Shown here one piece after another: positions 11,801 through 19,346 of a stretch of 34,115 nt of DNA. The notes beneath the pieces were generated by a model that saw only the letters and a list, made by a program, of their open reading frames with translations, made no database searches and was not told where the DNA came from. The stretch spans positions 1-34,115 of the forward strand of contig PBCX01000018.1 of assembly GCA_002718035.1 (NCBI GenBank), in the 5' to 3' direction. The first letter of the stretch is position 1, and every line of letters begins with the position of its first letter. The position numbers and the translations under genes were made by a program. The DNA is from Flavobacteriales bacterium. GTDB taxonomy: Bacteria; Bacteroidota; Bacteroidia; Flavobacteriales; TMED113.

Positions 11801-13622
11801 ACGATGATGTTTCAATATTAAGTAACTGTGGTTCAATAATATTAAATTCTTGTGTAATTGAACAGTTATTTTCATCCGTTACAATAACAGAATATGTTCC
11901 AGCACCTATAGCGCTAAGATCCTCACTACTAGCTCCATTTGACCAAACAAAATTATAGTTCCCTGCACCTCCATCAACAGTGATATCTATATAAGCATCA
12001 AATTCACCATAACAAGAAACATCAAAACCTGAGTTTAAAGTAGAATTGCTTGGAGTTAAGAAGGATGATAAAACTAAAGGTTCAGACTCATCAACAAAAA
12101 AAGCTTCTGACTGAGAAGGAAAACAACCATTTGCCGTAATAACTTCAAGGGAATATAACCCTGTTGGCAAACTATTAACTGAAATAGTATTTTGGTTGGA
12201 TGAAAAAGATGTAATAGCTTGATTCGTAAAAAAATCAATAACAGTAACTGAAAGTGGAAAGCTTAAATTTTGTCCACTTAGATCAAAAGTATTTTCAAAT
12301 GATTGTGTTTGACAATCAAATTCCTGATTTAATAAGGTAGATTGAACAGTTTCATTTGAATTAACTTGAAATGTTTGTGGATCAAATGAAATACCACAGG
12401 AACTGTCAGTTAAAATTAAAAAATAATCACCGGGCTCAAGAGAATTAAATGATTGGTCTGGTGTATTAACAATTGCAAAGCCAGAGGGACCATAAATACT
12501 AGACAAATAGTTACCTGATCCACCAGAAAAATTAAAATTAATAGATCCATCTTGAGAAAATTCACATGTAGTGTCAATTATATCAGCTGAAATTGAAATT
12601 TGCTCAGGCTCGGAAATAAAAATATTTGAATTATCATAAACTAAACATCCAGAAGAATCAAAGATTTCCAAATTGTAATTTCCAGGGGAAAGATTAGTAT
12701 CAAATGATTCAGCAAATGGTTGTAAAACTTCAAAATTTGTTATTACAGAAATACCATTTTCGTCAAAATCACTAGTGTTTGTTGCGGTCATAGTACCAGC
12801 AGAAGCATATTCTAAACCCACATCGAAAACTGTACCATTATTTTTCTTTACTAAAAAAATAAATTCATCTCCCTCTTGGAAACCATCTTGTATAGAATTA
12901 GTACTAGGATCATCTCCCCATGCGGCAATCGCAAAAGTAGGAGAAGAAAGTTCAAATTCAGTAATGGTTTTAAGGGCAGAACAAACAAAACCATCAGCAG
13001 AAGTGAAAAAAATCCCTATTTGATCTCCAACTTCTAGATTTGAAAAATTACTTACAGCTATTGTATGACTACTTGGGGTTGGAAAACTAAATGGAATTTC
13101 AAAATTGATTTCATCAATACCTAAACTTGTTTGTAAAACAAACTCATCATTAAAAAAAATATCATAAATACCACTTGGCCCATCAAGAGAACCTGAAAAA
13201 AAACCATCTGCATTTGGACATAAAGGATCAGTTGTAGAGTATGTAAGAAATAACTCTGATATTTCTGCAATATTAAAAGTTACATCTGGTATTGTACAAA
13301 TATTTGATAAACTTTGAGGAGTTGTGATTGAAAATGTATATTCACCAGGAGTAGAAATATTTAATACATTATTTTGATCTGAGAAGTCATCTAAATTAAT
13401 TGTCCCAGTGGGTCCAATTAAATAAAATAAGGCTCCATCAAGGGAACTACTGGTTGAACTTTCAACAGAAACAGTTACGTTGTATTCCCCATCACAGTTA
13501 GAAGAAACCAATGGAGAAATACTTATTCCACAACTAGTCAAATCAGGATCAGATTGTGAATACCCTGAATAAAAAAAGACAATAATTAAAGTAAATAAAA
13601 TTTTTCTAAACAAAACAACCAA
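5859..13622 (-). CDS. Giant SprB-repeat surface protein with T9SS type B (CHU_C) sorting domain, about 2587 aa
   Basis: The signal peptide (FRKILFTLIIVFFYSGYSQ) has no ATG in frame: the codons open only after a stop at 13631-13629. The start must therefore be TTG, at 13622 or, equally plausibly, at 13613, which gives a compact signal peptide beginning MFRKIL. About twenty SprB-type repeats occupy residues ~340-2500. Two AIAAWG-type modules interrupt or precede them (residues ~195-300 and ~1325-1422; both start GDQIG(I/L)F(F/Y)). The C-terminal CHU_C domain starts near residue 2502 (IPSGFTPNGDGFND, YNRWGQKVF, YWDGTYNN, ADYYYII). CHU_C marks export through the type IX system; SprB itself is the gliding adhesin of F. 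johnsoniae, and a similar surface role is inferred here. This is the first gene of the leftward run; the 83-base gap upstream would have to hold its promoter. Confidence 0.92.
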   Translation of the reverse strand: MVVLFRKILFTLIIVFFYSGYSQSDPDLTSCGISISPLVSSNCDGEYNVTVSVESSTSSSLDGALFYLIGPTGTINLDDFSDQNNVLNISTPGEYTFSITTPQSLSNICTIPDVTFNIAEISELFLTYSTTDPLCPNADGFFSGSLDGPSGIYDIFFNDEFVLQTSLGIDEINFEIPFSFPTPSSHTIAVSNFSNLEVGDQIGIFFTSADGFVCSALKTITEFELSSPTFAIAAWGDDPSTNSIQDGFQEGDEFIFLVKKNNGTVFDVGLEYASAGTMTATNTSDFDENGISVITNFEVLQPFAESFDTNLSPGNYNLEIFDSSGCLVYDNSNIFISEPEQISISADIIDTTCEFSQDGSINFNFSGGSGNYLSSIYGPSGFAIVNTPDQSFNSLEPGDYFLILTDSSCGISFDPQTFQVNSNETVQSTLLNQEFDCQTQSFENTFDLSGQNLSFPLSVTVIDFFTNQAITSFSSNQNTISVNSLPTGLYSLEVITANGCFPSQSEAFFVDESEPLVLSSFLTPSNSTLNSGFDVSCYGEFDAYIDITVDGGAGNYNFVWSNGASSEDLSAIGAGTYSVIVTDENNCSITQEFNIIEPQLLNIETSSSNFSGFGVSCFEANDGYINLDVSGGTGSYSFDWSNGSTTQNLSNISAGTYSVIVSDTNNCSQQFEFILTEPESIEITSNVSSYNDFGVSSYGASDGSIDISVIGGSGIFNYNWSNGETTEDIINLTTGIYSVVVSDENNCFISSADFEITEPEQINLDFDSPLLGWDFNNGFETNVSCNGLSDASISLTVSGGVPPYSFSWINQNSSVVGVGQNLENIPSGFYTVEVTDQNFNSIVSSPIEITEPEAFTVNYTFTPSCGDDLDQLTIFDVNGSTDPSNDENFEDPNANGWYYYFSIYFDDNENSLIGYAFNNELPLTFEFDSSLYGDGTYTLLVAHIATGENPGYCSQEYSFEVTNIPTIDIASEQILNTSCNLNNGSIELEFNGSPPYSFTLIDSENSIISQGDSNTNFIQFTGLSSNEYTLSVFDSNNNSCDSPQFESIYAINSSDGLNINEIIVNNSCELTNTGSIFVDVSGGDGVYTYEWFEDSNGNQLFDNETDQFVPGGLSTVNGLSSGDYFVIITDSNDCEVISSSITVGNISNLFATINTDNSVVGVCSDDPIGAIDIEPVGGIPFPDGNYVYVWTASNGGQIPEGQQSNQDLSGLNPGDYTLTLIDDSGCLFFEETYTISSLDGISVDINVVENVVCFGDEAIIEYLITGEGIFDIVIDNGSELIYEETVVNADAGLLEFSNPSQACATTNSIAIPSDVSIPSGTNPQLTFGDQIGLFYVNETGSYICSSVINWNGETDSMVGCGDDALTPGILEGFQSGDELIFLALTQDGTIYNLEVTYLEIDGFDSVYQPNGLSAISSIEFSSVYSQADPTQIIITDPINTTYTFNLSNANCVYSTEFECIVPSNPITAVEGTEISDFDGYAVSCNGTFNGEIYTEFIGGIGPYNYSWSGPNEFSSNEQNLTFLSAGDYSLTLTDSLGCSFDTIFVINEPEPIEISVIELNSPSCSFSSNASVEIDINGGVGEYSIIWTNEEGDIVSSDVLLDNVSSGTYLITVTDENFDQGDILTFCSEASLTVEIPEILPLTFDQIITSDYNGFGVSCFGSLDGFISVIVNGGTPPYNYSWFDENNTQINVPSVPNLPGLSFGTFTVLVTDSNYDDSGSNLDDGCFISQTITLLEPPQIEINSEISNYNGFGVSCNGATDGFIDLTVTGGVGSFSYVWSNGDTTEDLSDIGTGTYTVVVTDENGCFEEITVDIIEPQPIVITETHSDYNSYGVSCNGYTDGFIDLTVDGGTGVYTFDWSNGDTTEDLTNIGAGTYTVIVTDQNGCSEQITIDIIEPDLFEILVITTDASCFGSSDGSASLNITGGVSPFSIGTTQILNLVAGNYSEIISDSNGCEVLIEYTINEPEEIEISQILSDYNGFGVSCNGASDGFINPVVSGQFLPFSYLWAGPNGFSSNDSFIENLIAGTYTLTVTDENGCFEEITLELTQPDPIIISPSSSVTQFGGFGVSCNNATDGWINISVSGGTNDYFYSWTGPNGFSSTNPAIDELEPGNYFIEITDINNSCVAYENVFLPNPEPLNIFYTISDNNLDGFSNDYNGFSISCNGSNDGSIGVYISGGSGSYIFTLNNIITGQQLNENVFFTGDPINVLPEVSYVFEDLVAGDYYISVQDFNSCPVLTSDINLLQPDEIFVESLEISDVTCYGHSDGSFSVDIDGGLAPYSYSITSSSGDVIFDVSNTSETNINLDNLFSDNYSLMFIDFNNCEFEYDIIIDSPSEIVSDVVIIETTCFSNNDGSIELNINGGVPPYDILLYNLEDSLLSSVENSNNIFIDSLFQGEYLFEVIDSTLCNNSFVFEVGGPDSFSINYDIIEPSCSYSFDGSITLSIFGGLEPYVVSSTIFDEEFGTEIESIQTGIYDLTVTDYEGCQGEVTIDLGVMEEDCFEIPSGFTPNGDGFNDTWVVAGAQYLVDANVQVYNRWGQKVFYSQKNNEYWDGTYNNKPLPIADYYYIIEPMQGNAITGRVTIKR
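6150..12605 (-). repeat. Array of about twenty SprB-type protein repeats in the 2587-aa protein
   Basis: About twenty units of 70-100 residues share the pattern (D/N)YNGFGVSCNG..DGFI, GG, Y.WSNG.TTEDL, G.Y.V.VTD.NGC, ending in an IEP or TEP linker. The closest pair lies at about 7940-8400, where two consecutive units are nearly the same in sequence and share long stretches of DNA. A few units are degenerate, and the array is interrupted by an AIAAWG-type module at about 9355-9650 and by a section around 10700-11050 that lacks the SprB pattern. Boundaries were read by eye. Confidence 0.82.
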
Positions 13623-13705
13623 ATAACATTAAATTAAATAAAGGGTACTACTAGAGGATAAAGTTACGATTTTTGATGCTATTTAAAGAATATTATCCAA
13701 TAAAA

Positions 13706-16700
13706 TTATCTAATTAAAAAGTTTTTCATTTCATGATCAAAAACTACTAATTTGTTTTTTAAAATTTTTCTTTTGCTTTTTTTTTTATACGGAATTATAT
13801 TAGCTACAAACGGGCTCAAATAGCCAAGAGAATTTATTTCTATTAAATCATTGGATGGAATAATATAATTATCACTTGATTTTATTTTTTCATTCAAAGA
13901 AAATTGAGATGTGTCACTAATGTAATCATATGATAATTTATTTATGGAGCATTCAAAATTATTTTTCAAATTTAAATTAGAAATTTTACCATAGATTTCA
14001 TTCTCAAATTGGATTAAATTTTTATTTAAATCTATATCGGCATAGTCAAAATTTAAATACACTTGGATTTTAGGAAGAAAAAAATCTAAATTACCACGGT
14101 ATACTATTAAGGAGTTATTGTTCTTTTCCCATTCAATACTCCCTCCATTGCAAATAAATTTATTTACCCCATCCGTACCCTCAATTGAGACAAAGGCATT
14201 TCCAGATATAAAAGAATCTTTTAAAAAAGAAAAATAATTAGAATTAATCTTTAAGAAATTTTTAGACAATTTTCCTTTTCCAAAAAAATTATCATTTTTT
14301 TTAGTAAAATCAAATTTTAGATCACCGAAAAAATTAAAATCATTATAAGAGAAAGGGTTAGCAGAGGAAAATGAAATTATTGAGTCAGAATAAACATATT
14401 TGAAGCCACATCCAGAAGAAATAATTCCAGAATCAAATTCAGCCATATTTATAGTTTCAGAAAAAACAGACTTTGAATTAATGAAAATATTATCAGCCTG
14501 AAAATTAAATCTTGAATTATTTAAATTAGCAGGTTGTAATATAAACATGGAGTTATTTAAAATAGCATTACCAGAACAAAATAATATTTCATTAATCTTT
14601 AAATTTTCAACATAACCATTGAATGACAAACCATTTTGAGGATCAAGAAATATATTACCTCTAATATTATTTAAAGTTTCATTAAAAAACATAGAGCCAG
14701 AAAATTTTAAATTTTGAATAGCCATTTCATCTAAAAATGTAATTTCAAGAGGATCTAAAGTTAATTTTGGGTCTTGATTTTTAAAAAGAACATAGTTATT
14801 TTCACTTAATGAAAATCTAGGGAAATTATATATAGTTTCTAGCCCAGATTTATTATTTACACTATCCAATTGAATAGAACTTTCTTTAAAGTATATTTTT
14901 TGTATTAATTTATTTTTTCTTTGCAATTTATTATTGTAAATATTAAGAGTAGATTTTTCAGGAAAATGAAATGAAAAATCATTGTAATTAAAATTTATTT
15001 TTTTTGCAGAAAATAAAAAGTTACCAAAACGTAAATTTCCGTTCATAAAAAAACTTCGATCATCATACAAACAAATACTGTTATTTATTAATTCAATTTG
15101 ATAATTATGTTGATTGGTGATTTTTATTTCTTTAATATTAGAAATTTTCATTTCTAGATTATTGAAATCAATTAATGAAACTGTATCTTCTAATAAACAC
15201 GAAGATTCAATTTGGAATGAGTCAAAATCAAATTTTTCATTTTTTGAGTCAAAAAAATCAAAGGCTCTTTTATTTATATCAAAATTGTTATAGTAATTAT
15301 TCAAACTTATAAAGCCAAATATTTCTAAAGTGTTTAAAACATCAATTACAGATTGAGGGTTAAGATTTAACTTGTTTGTAAAAAAAACAACTGGAATGTT
15401 ATTTACTAAATTATAATCTTTAGAAAATTTAATTAAAATTGACAACAAATTTTCAGACTCAGTATAATTTAAATCATTGAATCTTTTGTCACTAAAATAA
15501 TCTATTGATTCAAATAAAACTTTATTATCAATTTTATTTGGATAATGTACAAATGCCGCTGTGTTACTTTCAAAATTAATTCTTAAAAAATCTGAATAAA
15601 TATTCAGGCCATGATATGAGTTTAAAATTGGAGCATGTTTAAAATATGTGTAATCATATTTTCTTAAATAAACATTTTTATATTTCTCATCGAATCTAAA
15701 TTTCATTTGAGGATGATATAGTGAATCATTGTCGTTAAAAAAAATTTTTGTTTTTACATAATTTGAAGTAAATAAAGAATCTTTAATTTTTAAATCACCT
15801 GATTGAAAAGACAATTTTAAATATTCATTATCATAAAAAAAATTTAAAGGCTTCAATGGATCTTTGATTACAAACTCATCTTTATTAATTACAATACCTG
15901 CAACACAGTAAAATCCATTGAAAAAATTTATTTGTAAATTATTTTGTTTAGATTCAATTATTGGGAATTTTTTTTGTTTAGGAAGCCTAGATAAATAATC
16001 AGAATAATTACAAGCAAAATCCAAATCAAAGTATCGTTTATTTTTAACAATAGCATTTTCAACGTTTATTAACCTAGAGTTTAAATCAATATTATAATCA
16101 AATAATTTAATTAATATTTTATCATCATCAATGCGGAATCTAGAACCATCAATAAAACCGTTTTCAGCATAAAAGTAATTTTTTCTTAGATCAAAAATAC
16201 CTTTAACATTTTTAATAACAATTTCATGATAATCATTTGATAAAATTAAAGAGTCCAAATCTAAATTAAATTTTAAAGTATCACCTCTTAATGACTCAAA
16301 ACTACCAACAAAAGACCACTTAAACTTTTCGCTTTCACTTAAAGTAGATTTTAAAATAAAATTATTACTATTAGATAAAATTTTTTCTAAATCCGATTCA
16401 CTAAAATCAGAAACTACATTGGTTAAAGAGTGGAGCCAGTTAATTAGAAAGTCTGATTTATCATTGACTAATGAATTTGAAAACTGAAAAAAATCTAAAT
16501 AAACATCATAATCATTAAAATCTCTAGAGTCAAAGTCTGAAATTAAAGATGTTATTAATAAACGTTCATCTTTTGTAAATTTTTTCTTTTTAAAATATTT
16601 ATTAAATGTTTTACAAATTTTTTTGTTTTTGTAACCATATATGTACTTTATATCTTTAAAAATCTGATTATTTGGTTTTTTTTGTGAATTAGCAAACCCA

Positions 16701-16744
16701 AACATAAATAAAAAAAACACTATGAATTTCGATAAACTATACAT
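13706..16744 (-). CDS. Large exported protein of unknown function, beta-rich, 1012 aa
   Basis: I chose ATG at 16744 rather than the in-frame TTG two codons upstream, because it gives a clean signal peptide (MYSLSKFIVFFLFMFGFANSQ). The gene start lies inside the end of prmA, so the two are translationally linked. The mature protein has no recognised catalytic motif and no T9SS signal. It is a long series of short alternating hydrophobic segments (Phe, Asn, Ile, Asp and Lys rich), as in extended beta structures. Near the middle is a stretch with DSLYHPQMKFRF and a downstream NSYHGL. From memory, similar phrases occur in much longer (~1500 aa) hypothetical exported proteins of Bacteroidota, so this may be a short member of a phylum-specific family. 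It ends in a basic tail (KKKSKRK near residue 990). A cell-envelope role is a guess from export alone. Confidence 0.75.
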   Translation of the reverse strand: MYSLSKFIVFFLFMFGFANSQKKPNNQIFKDIKYIYGYKNKKICKTFNKYFKKKKFTKDERLLITSLISDFDSRDFNDYDVYLDFFQFSNSLVNDKSDFLINWLHSLTNVVSDFSESDLEKILSNSNNFILKSTLSESEKFKWSFVGSFESLRGDTLKFNLDLDSLILSNDYHEIVIKNVKGIFDLRKNYFYAENGFIDGSRFRIDDDKILIKLFDYNIDLNSRLINVENAIVKNKRYFDLDFACNYSDYLSRLPKQKKFPIIESKQNNLQINFFNGFYCVAGIVINKDEFVIKDPLKPLNFFYDNEYLKLSFQSGDLKIKDSLFTSNYVKTKIFFNDNDSLYHPQMKFRFDEKYKNVYLRKYDYTYFKHAPILNSYHGLNIYSDFLRINFESNTAAFVHYPNKIDNKVLFESIDYFSDKRFNDLNYTESENLLSILIKFSKDYNLVNNIPVVFFTNKLNLNPQSVIDVLNTLEIFGFISLNNYYNNFDINKRAFDFFDSKNEKFDFDSFQIESSCLLEDTVSLIDFNNLEMKISNIKEIKITNQHNYQIELINNSICLYDDRSFFMNGNLRFGNFLFSAKKINFNYNDFSFHFPEKSTLNIYNNKLQRKNKLIQKIYFKESSIQLDSVNNKSGLETIYNFPRFSLSENNYVLFKNQDPKLTLDPLEITFLDEMAIQNLKFSGSMFFNETLNNIRGNIFLDPQNGLSFNGYVENLKINEILFCSGNAILNNSMFILQPANLNNSRFNFQADNIFINSKSVFSETINMAEFDSGIISSGCGFKYVYSDSIISFSSANPFSYNDFNFFGDLKFDFTKKNDNFFGKGKLSKNFLKINSNYFSFLKDSFISGNAFVSIEGTDGVNKFICNGGSIEWEKNNNSLIVYRGNLDFFLPKIQVYLNFDYADIDLNKNLIQFENEIYGKISNLNLKNNFECSINKLSYDYISDTSQFSLNEKIKSSDNYIIPSNDLIEINSLGYLSPFVANIIPYKKKSKRKILKNKLVVFDHEMKNFLIR

Positions 16745-17553
16745 TGCCAATCATTGTTTTCAAATTTATTAATTATTGATAAACCAAGACGTGTTGTTTT
16801 GTTATTTATTTTTTCAAAATCTTGAAAGTAAAAACCACTTATTATTAACCAACCCTCTTGTTGTAATAATTTCTTAATTTTGGCCATAGACTTAATTAAG
16901 GTATTTGTATTAATATTAGCTAAAATTAAATCAAAGTGATTATCAAAATTTAACATATCAATATCTGAGTTCGCAACCTCAATTCTTTTACATGAGTTGT
17001 ATTTAATATTTTCAATTGAATTAGTATAGGCCCATTCATCAATATCTAAAGCTAAAATATTTGCATTCCATTTTTTTTCTGAAAAAATAGATAAGACACC
17101 TGACCCACATCCAAAATCTAAAATTTTATTTGGGGAAACTTTTAATTTAGACATTGACTTAAGCATTAGCCTTGTAGTCTCATGGTGACCTGTTCCGAAA
17201 GACATTTTAGGATTAATAACTATATCAAAATTTGACTTTTTATCTACTTTGTGAAAAGGAGCTCTAATTATTATATCATCAAAAATAACAGGTTCATAAT
17301 TTGATTCCCATATATTGTTCCAATTTTTATTTTCCAAATTATTAATGTTAAAACTGATTTTTTTCAAAATATCATTTTCATTAATTTTTTTTATTAAATG
17401 GTCATTATATTTATCAAAAGAAATGTATGCTTTCAATACTTTATTAGTTTCCTCAAAACTATCAAAATCTAAAACGTATAACTGAGAAATGATTATTTCG
17501 ATTTCACTTAAAGAACAAGACTTTGTTTTAAATAAAAATTCTAAAAACTTCAT
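16720..17553 (-). CDS. prmA: Ribosomal protein L11 methyltransferase
   Basis: PrmA trimethylates ribosomal protein L11 with S-adenosylmethionine in the cytoplasm. At 277 residues it is close to the usual ~280-295. The family signature NPKMSFGTGHHETT is present around residue 110-125, followed by the class I methyltransferase glycine motif LDFGCGSGVLSI (near residue 145-156), an acidic loop LALDID after the next strand and LILANINTN, the N-(I/P)-type catalytic-site strand typical of this family. The start overlaps the stop of tpiA by 4 bases, and its 3' end overlaps the start of the large exported protein, so it sits in the middle of a tightly packed operon. Proximity of prmA to tpiA is, from memory, common in Flavobacteria. 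Confidence 0.95.
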   Translation of the reverse strand: MKFLEFLFKTKSCSLSEIEIIISQLYVLDFDSFEETNKVLKAYISFDKYNDHLIKKINENDILKKISFNINNLENKNWNNIWESNYEPVIFDDIIIRAPFHKVDKKSNFDIVINPKMSFGTGHHETTRLMLKSMSKLKVSPNKILDFGCGSGVLSIFSEKKWNANILALDIDEWAYTNSIENIKYNSCKRIEVANSDIDMLNFDNHFDLILANINTNTLIKSMAKIKKLLQQEGWLIISGFYFQDFEKINNKTTRLGLSIINKFENNDWQCIVYRNS

Positions 17554-18281
17554 TTAATTGAACGAATAATTGACGAAAAGGAATATGGGTCCAAGGACGC
17601 TCCACCTATTAAGCCTCCATCAATATTATTTAATGATAGTATATCATTCGCATTATTCAAATTTAGACTACCACCGTATAATATTTTTAGTTTCGGGAAT
17701 TTATTTTTTACAAATAAATGAACTTCGTTAATTTCATCTAATGAAGGGGTCAAACCAGAACCAATAGCCCAAACAGGCTCATAGGCTAGAATAATTTCAT
17801 GATCTATTTTTTTAAATGAATTTAAAATATTGACTTGACTTTCAATTACATTTAAATAATTACCCTTTTTTCTTTCATTCAGATTTTCACCAAAGCATAA
17901 AATAGGTATCATATCATATTTAATGCAATTTGATATTTTCTTTTCAATTATGTCATTTGTTTCATTAAAATAGTTTCTTCTTTCAGAATGACCAATTATA
18001 ACAGAGCTAACACCCAAAGAATCTAAAACTTTTACTGAGACCTCCCCAGTAAAAGCTCCATCAATTTCATGATGACAATTCTGAGCGCAAATTCTTATTT
18101 TGGAATTCAATGAATTATAATTTATAATATTCCTAACTTCATTAATTAGAGGAAAAGAAGGAGAAAAAAAAATTTTCAAATCAGAAATAGCCTCCCAGGA
18201 TTGCAAAGAAATGAAAGAATCCATAAATCTCTCCAAATCCTTAAAATCTTTATTCATTTTCCAATTAGCAATAATTATCAT
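17550..18281 (-). CDS. tpiA: Triosephosphate isomerase
   Basis: This enzyme interconverts dihydroxyacetone phosphate and glyceraldehyde 3-phosphate in glycolysis and gluconeogenesis. At 243 residues it is slightly shorter than the usual ~250. All hallmark segments are present: ANWKMN with Asn6 and Lys8, CAQNCHHEIDGAFTGEVS, the electrophilic His98 in IGHSERR, the catalytic base Glu168 in AYEPVWAIGSG (the start of the flexible loop 6), and the phosphate-binding YGGSLN and GGLIGGASL segments. It starts at ATG, one base after the stop of the ABC permease gene, and overlaps prmA by 4 bases. No defect is seen; the protein should be active. Confidence 0.97.
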   Translation of the reverse strand: MIIIANWKMNKDFKDLERFMDSFISLQSWEAISDLKIFFSPSFPLINEVRNIINYNSLNSKIRICAQNCHHEIDGAFTGEVSVKVLDSLGVSSVIIGHSERRNYFNETNDIIEKKISNCIKYDMIPILCFGENLNERKKGNYLNVIESQVNILNSFKKIDHEIILAYEPVWAIGSGLTPSLDEINEVHLFVKNKFPKLKILYGGSLNLNNANDILSLNNIDGGLIGGASLDPYSFSSIIRSIK

Positions 18282-18282
18282 T

Positions 18283-19341
18283 TTATTGAATTTTAACTCT
18301 GGGGTCTAACCAAGAATATATAATATCTACTAATATATTAATAAAAACAAAACAGACTCCAATAAATAAAATTAATCCCATTACTAAAGGAAAATCCATA
18401 TTATTAATAGAGTCAACTAATAACTTACCTATACCATTCCAACCAAAAATATATTCAACAAAAACAGCTCCAGATAACATTGAAGCAAACCAACCAGATG
18501 AAGCAGTTAAAACTGAAGACAAGGAATTACGTAAGGCATGAATTAATACTACTCTAGACTCTGATAACCCCTTAGACCTTGCAGTTCTTACATAGTTTGA
18601 AGATAATGATTCTAGTAAAGAATTTCTTGTTAAATTAATAATAACAGCAATAGGTCTTATTCCTAATGTAATTGCAGGCAGTATTATATTTTTAAATTCT
18701 AAGTATTCACCCCTACCTAAATCATCAACTTCATATAAACTTCCTACTACATTCAAATTTGTTAACCAATTTAATTTGTACGCAAAAATCCACATAATAA
18801 TTATGGCCGAAAAAAACGAAGGCAAAGACATTCCAAAAGAGCCAAAAATCCAAAAAAACCTATCAAAAAAACTATCTTTTTTTACAGCAGAAATAACTCC
18901 TATAGGTATTGCAAGAAAAATTGCAAAAACAATTGAAACAAAAGCTAATACAAAAGTATTTGGAAATACGGATAAAATTAAATCTAACACTTTCTTTTCT
19001 TTATAAAAAAACGATTCCCCCAAAAATGGTTTCTTTATTACAATTTGTTTTTTTTTCAAAGGAAAACTTAAGATATCAATACTATTTATTTTGTCATCAT
19101 TTTTATCATAAACAGAAATCACAGAGAGATCATTTAAGTATAAAAAATATCTACTTAATATAGGTTTATCTAAATTATACTTCTTCCTTATCTTTTCTAA
19201 CTGACGAGCATCATCTCTCTCACCTAACATCATTTTAGCGGGATCTGCTGGAATTATATTAAATAGTACAAAAACAATAGTTATAATACCAAGAATGACA
19301 AAAAGACTATAAATTGTTTTTCTTAGTAAGAAACTTATCAA
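18283..19341 (-). CDS. DppB/OppB-type ABC transporter permease (peptide/nickel family)
   Basis: The N-terminal region FLLRKTIYSLFVILGIITIVFVLFN is the first transmembrane helix of DppB-type permeases, followed by the PADPAKMMLG and LDKPI(L).RY phrases typical of the family. The inner-membrane BPD_transp_1 domain follows, with five more helices, the cytoplasmic EAA-type loop YVRTARSKGLSESRVVLIHALRNS that docks on the ATPase, and SGAVFVEYIFGWNGIGKL near the end. No ATG exists before residue 37; upstream in-frame codons run into a stop without a Met, so TTG at 19341 is the likely start. Its partner permease, ATPases and binding protein are not in the window, so the substrate is unknown. It lies 5 bases after the DoxX-like gene and 1 base before tpiA. 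Confidence 0.92.
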   Translation of the reverse strand: MISFLLRKTIYSLFVILGIITIVFVLFNIIPADPAKMMLGERDDARQLEKIRKKYNLDKPILSRYFLYLNDLSVISVYDKNDDKINSIDILSFPLKKKQIVIKKPFLGESFFYKEKKVLDLILSVFPNTFVLAFVSIVFAIFLAIPIGVISAVKKDSFFDRFFWIFGSFGMSLPSFFSAIIIMWIFAYKLNWLTNLNVVGSLYEVDDLGRGEYLEFKNIILPAITLGIRPIAVIINLTRNSLLESLSSNYVRTARSKGLSESRVVLIHALRNSLSSVLTASSGWFASMLSGAVFVEYIFGWNGIGKLLVDSINNMDFPLVMGLILFIGVCFVFINILVDIIYSWLDPRVKIQ

Positions 19342-19346
19342 ATTAA

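Noticed and set aside
13656-13700. Inverted repeat ggataa...ttatcc between the two leftward operons as a terminator
   Set aside because: The stem is only six pairs with a loop of more than 30 bases and no U-tract, so it is unlikely to be a terminator. No exact -7 element is present either.
16745-16750. TTG start two codons upstream for the large exported protein
   Set aside because: An ATG two codons later gives the same signal peptide and is the more usual codon.
18776-19163. Plus-strand ORFs opposite the ABC permease gene
   Set aside because: They are shadows of the transmembrane-coding frame; the permease frame has clear family motifs.
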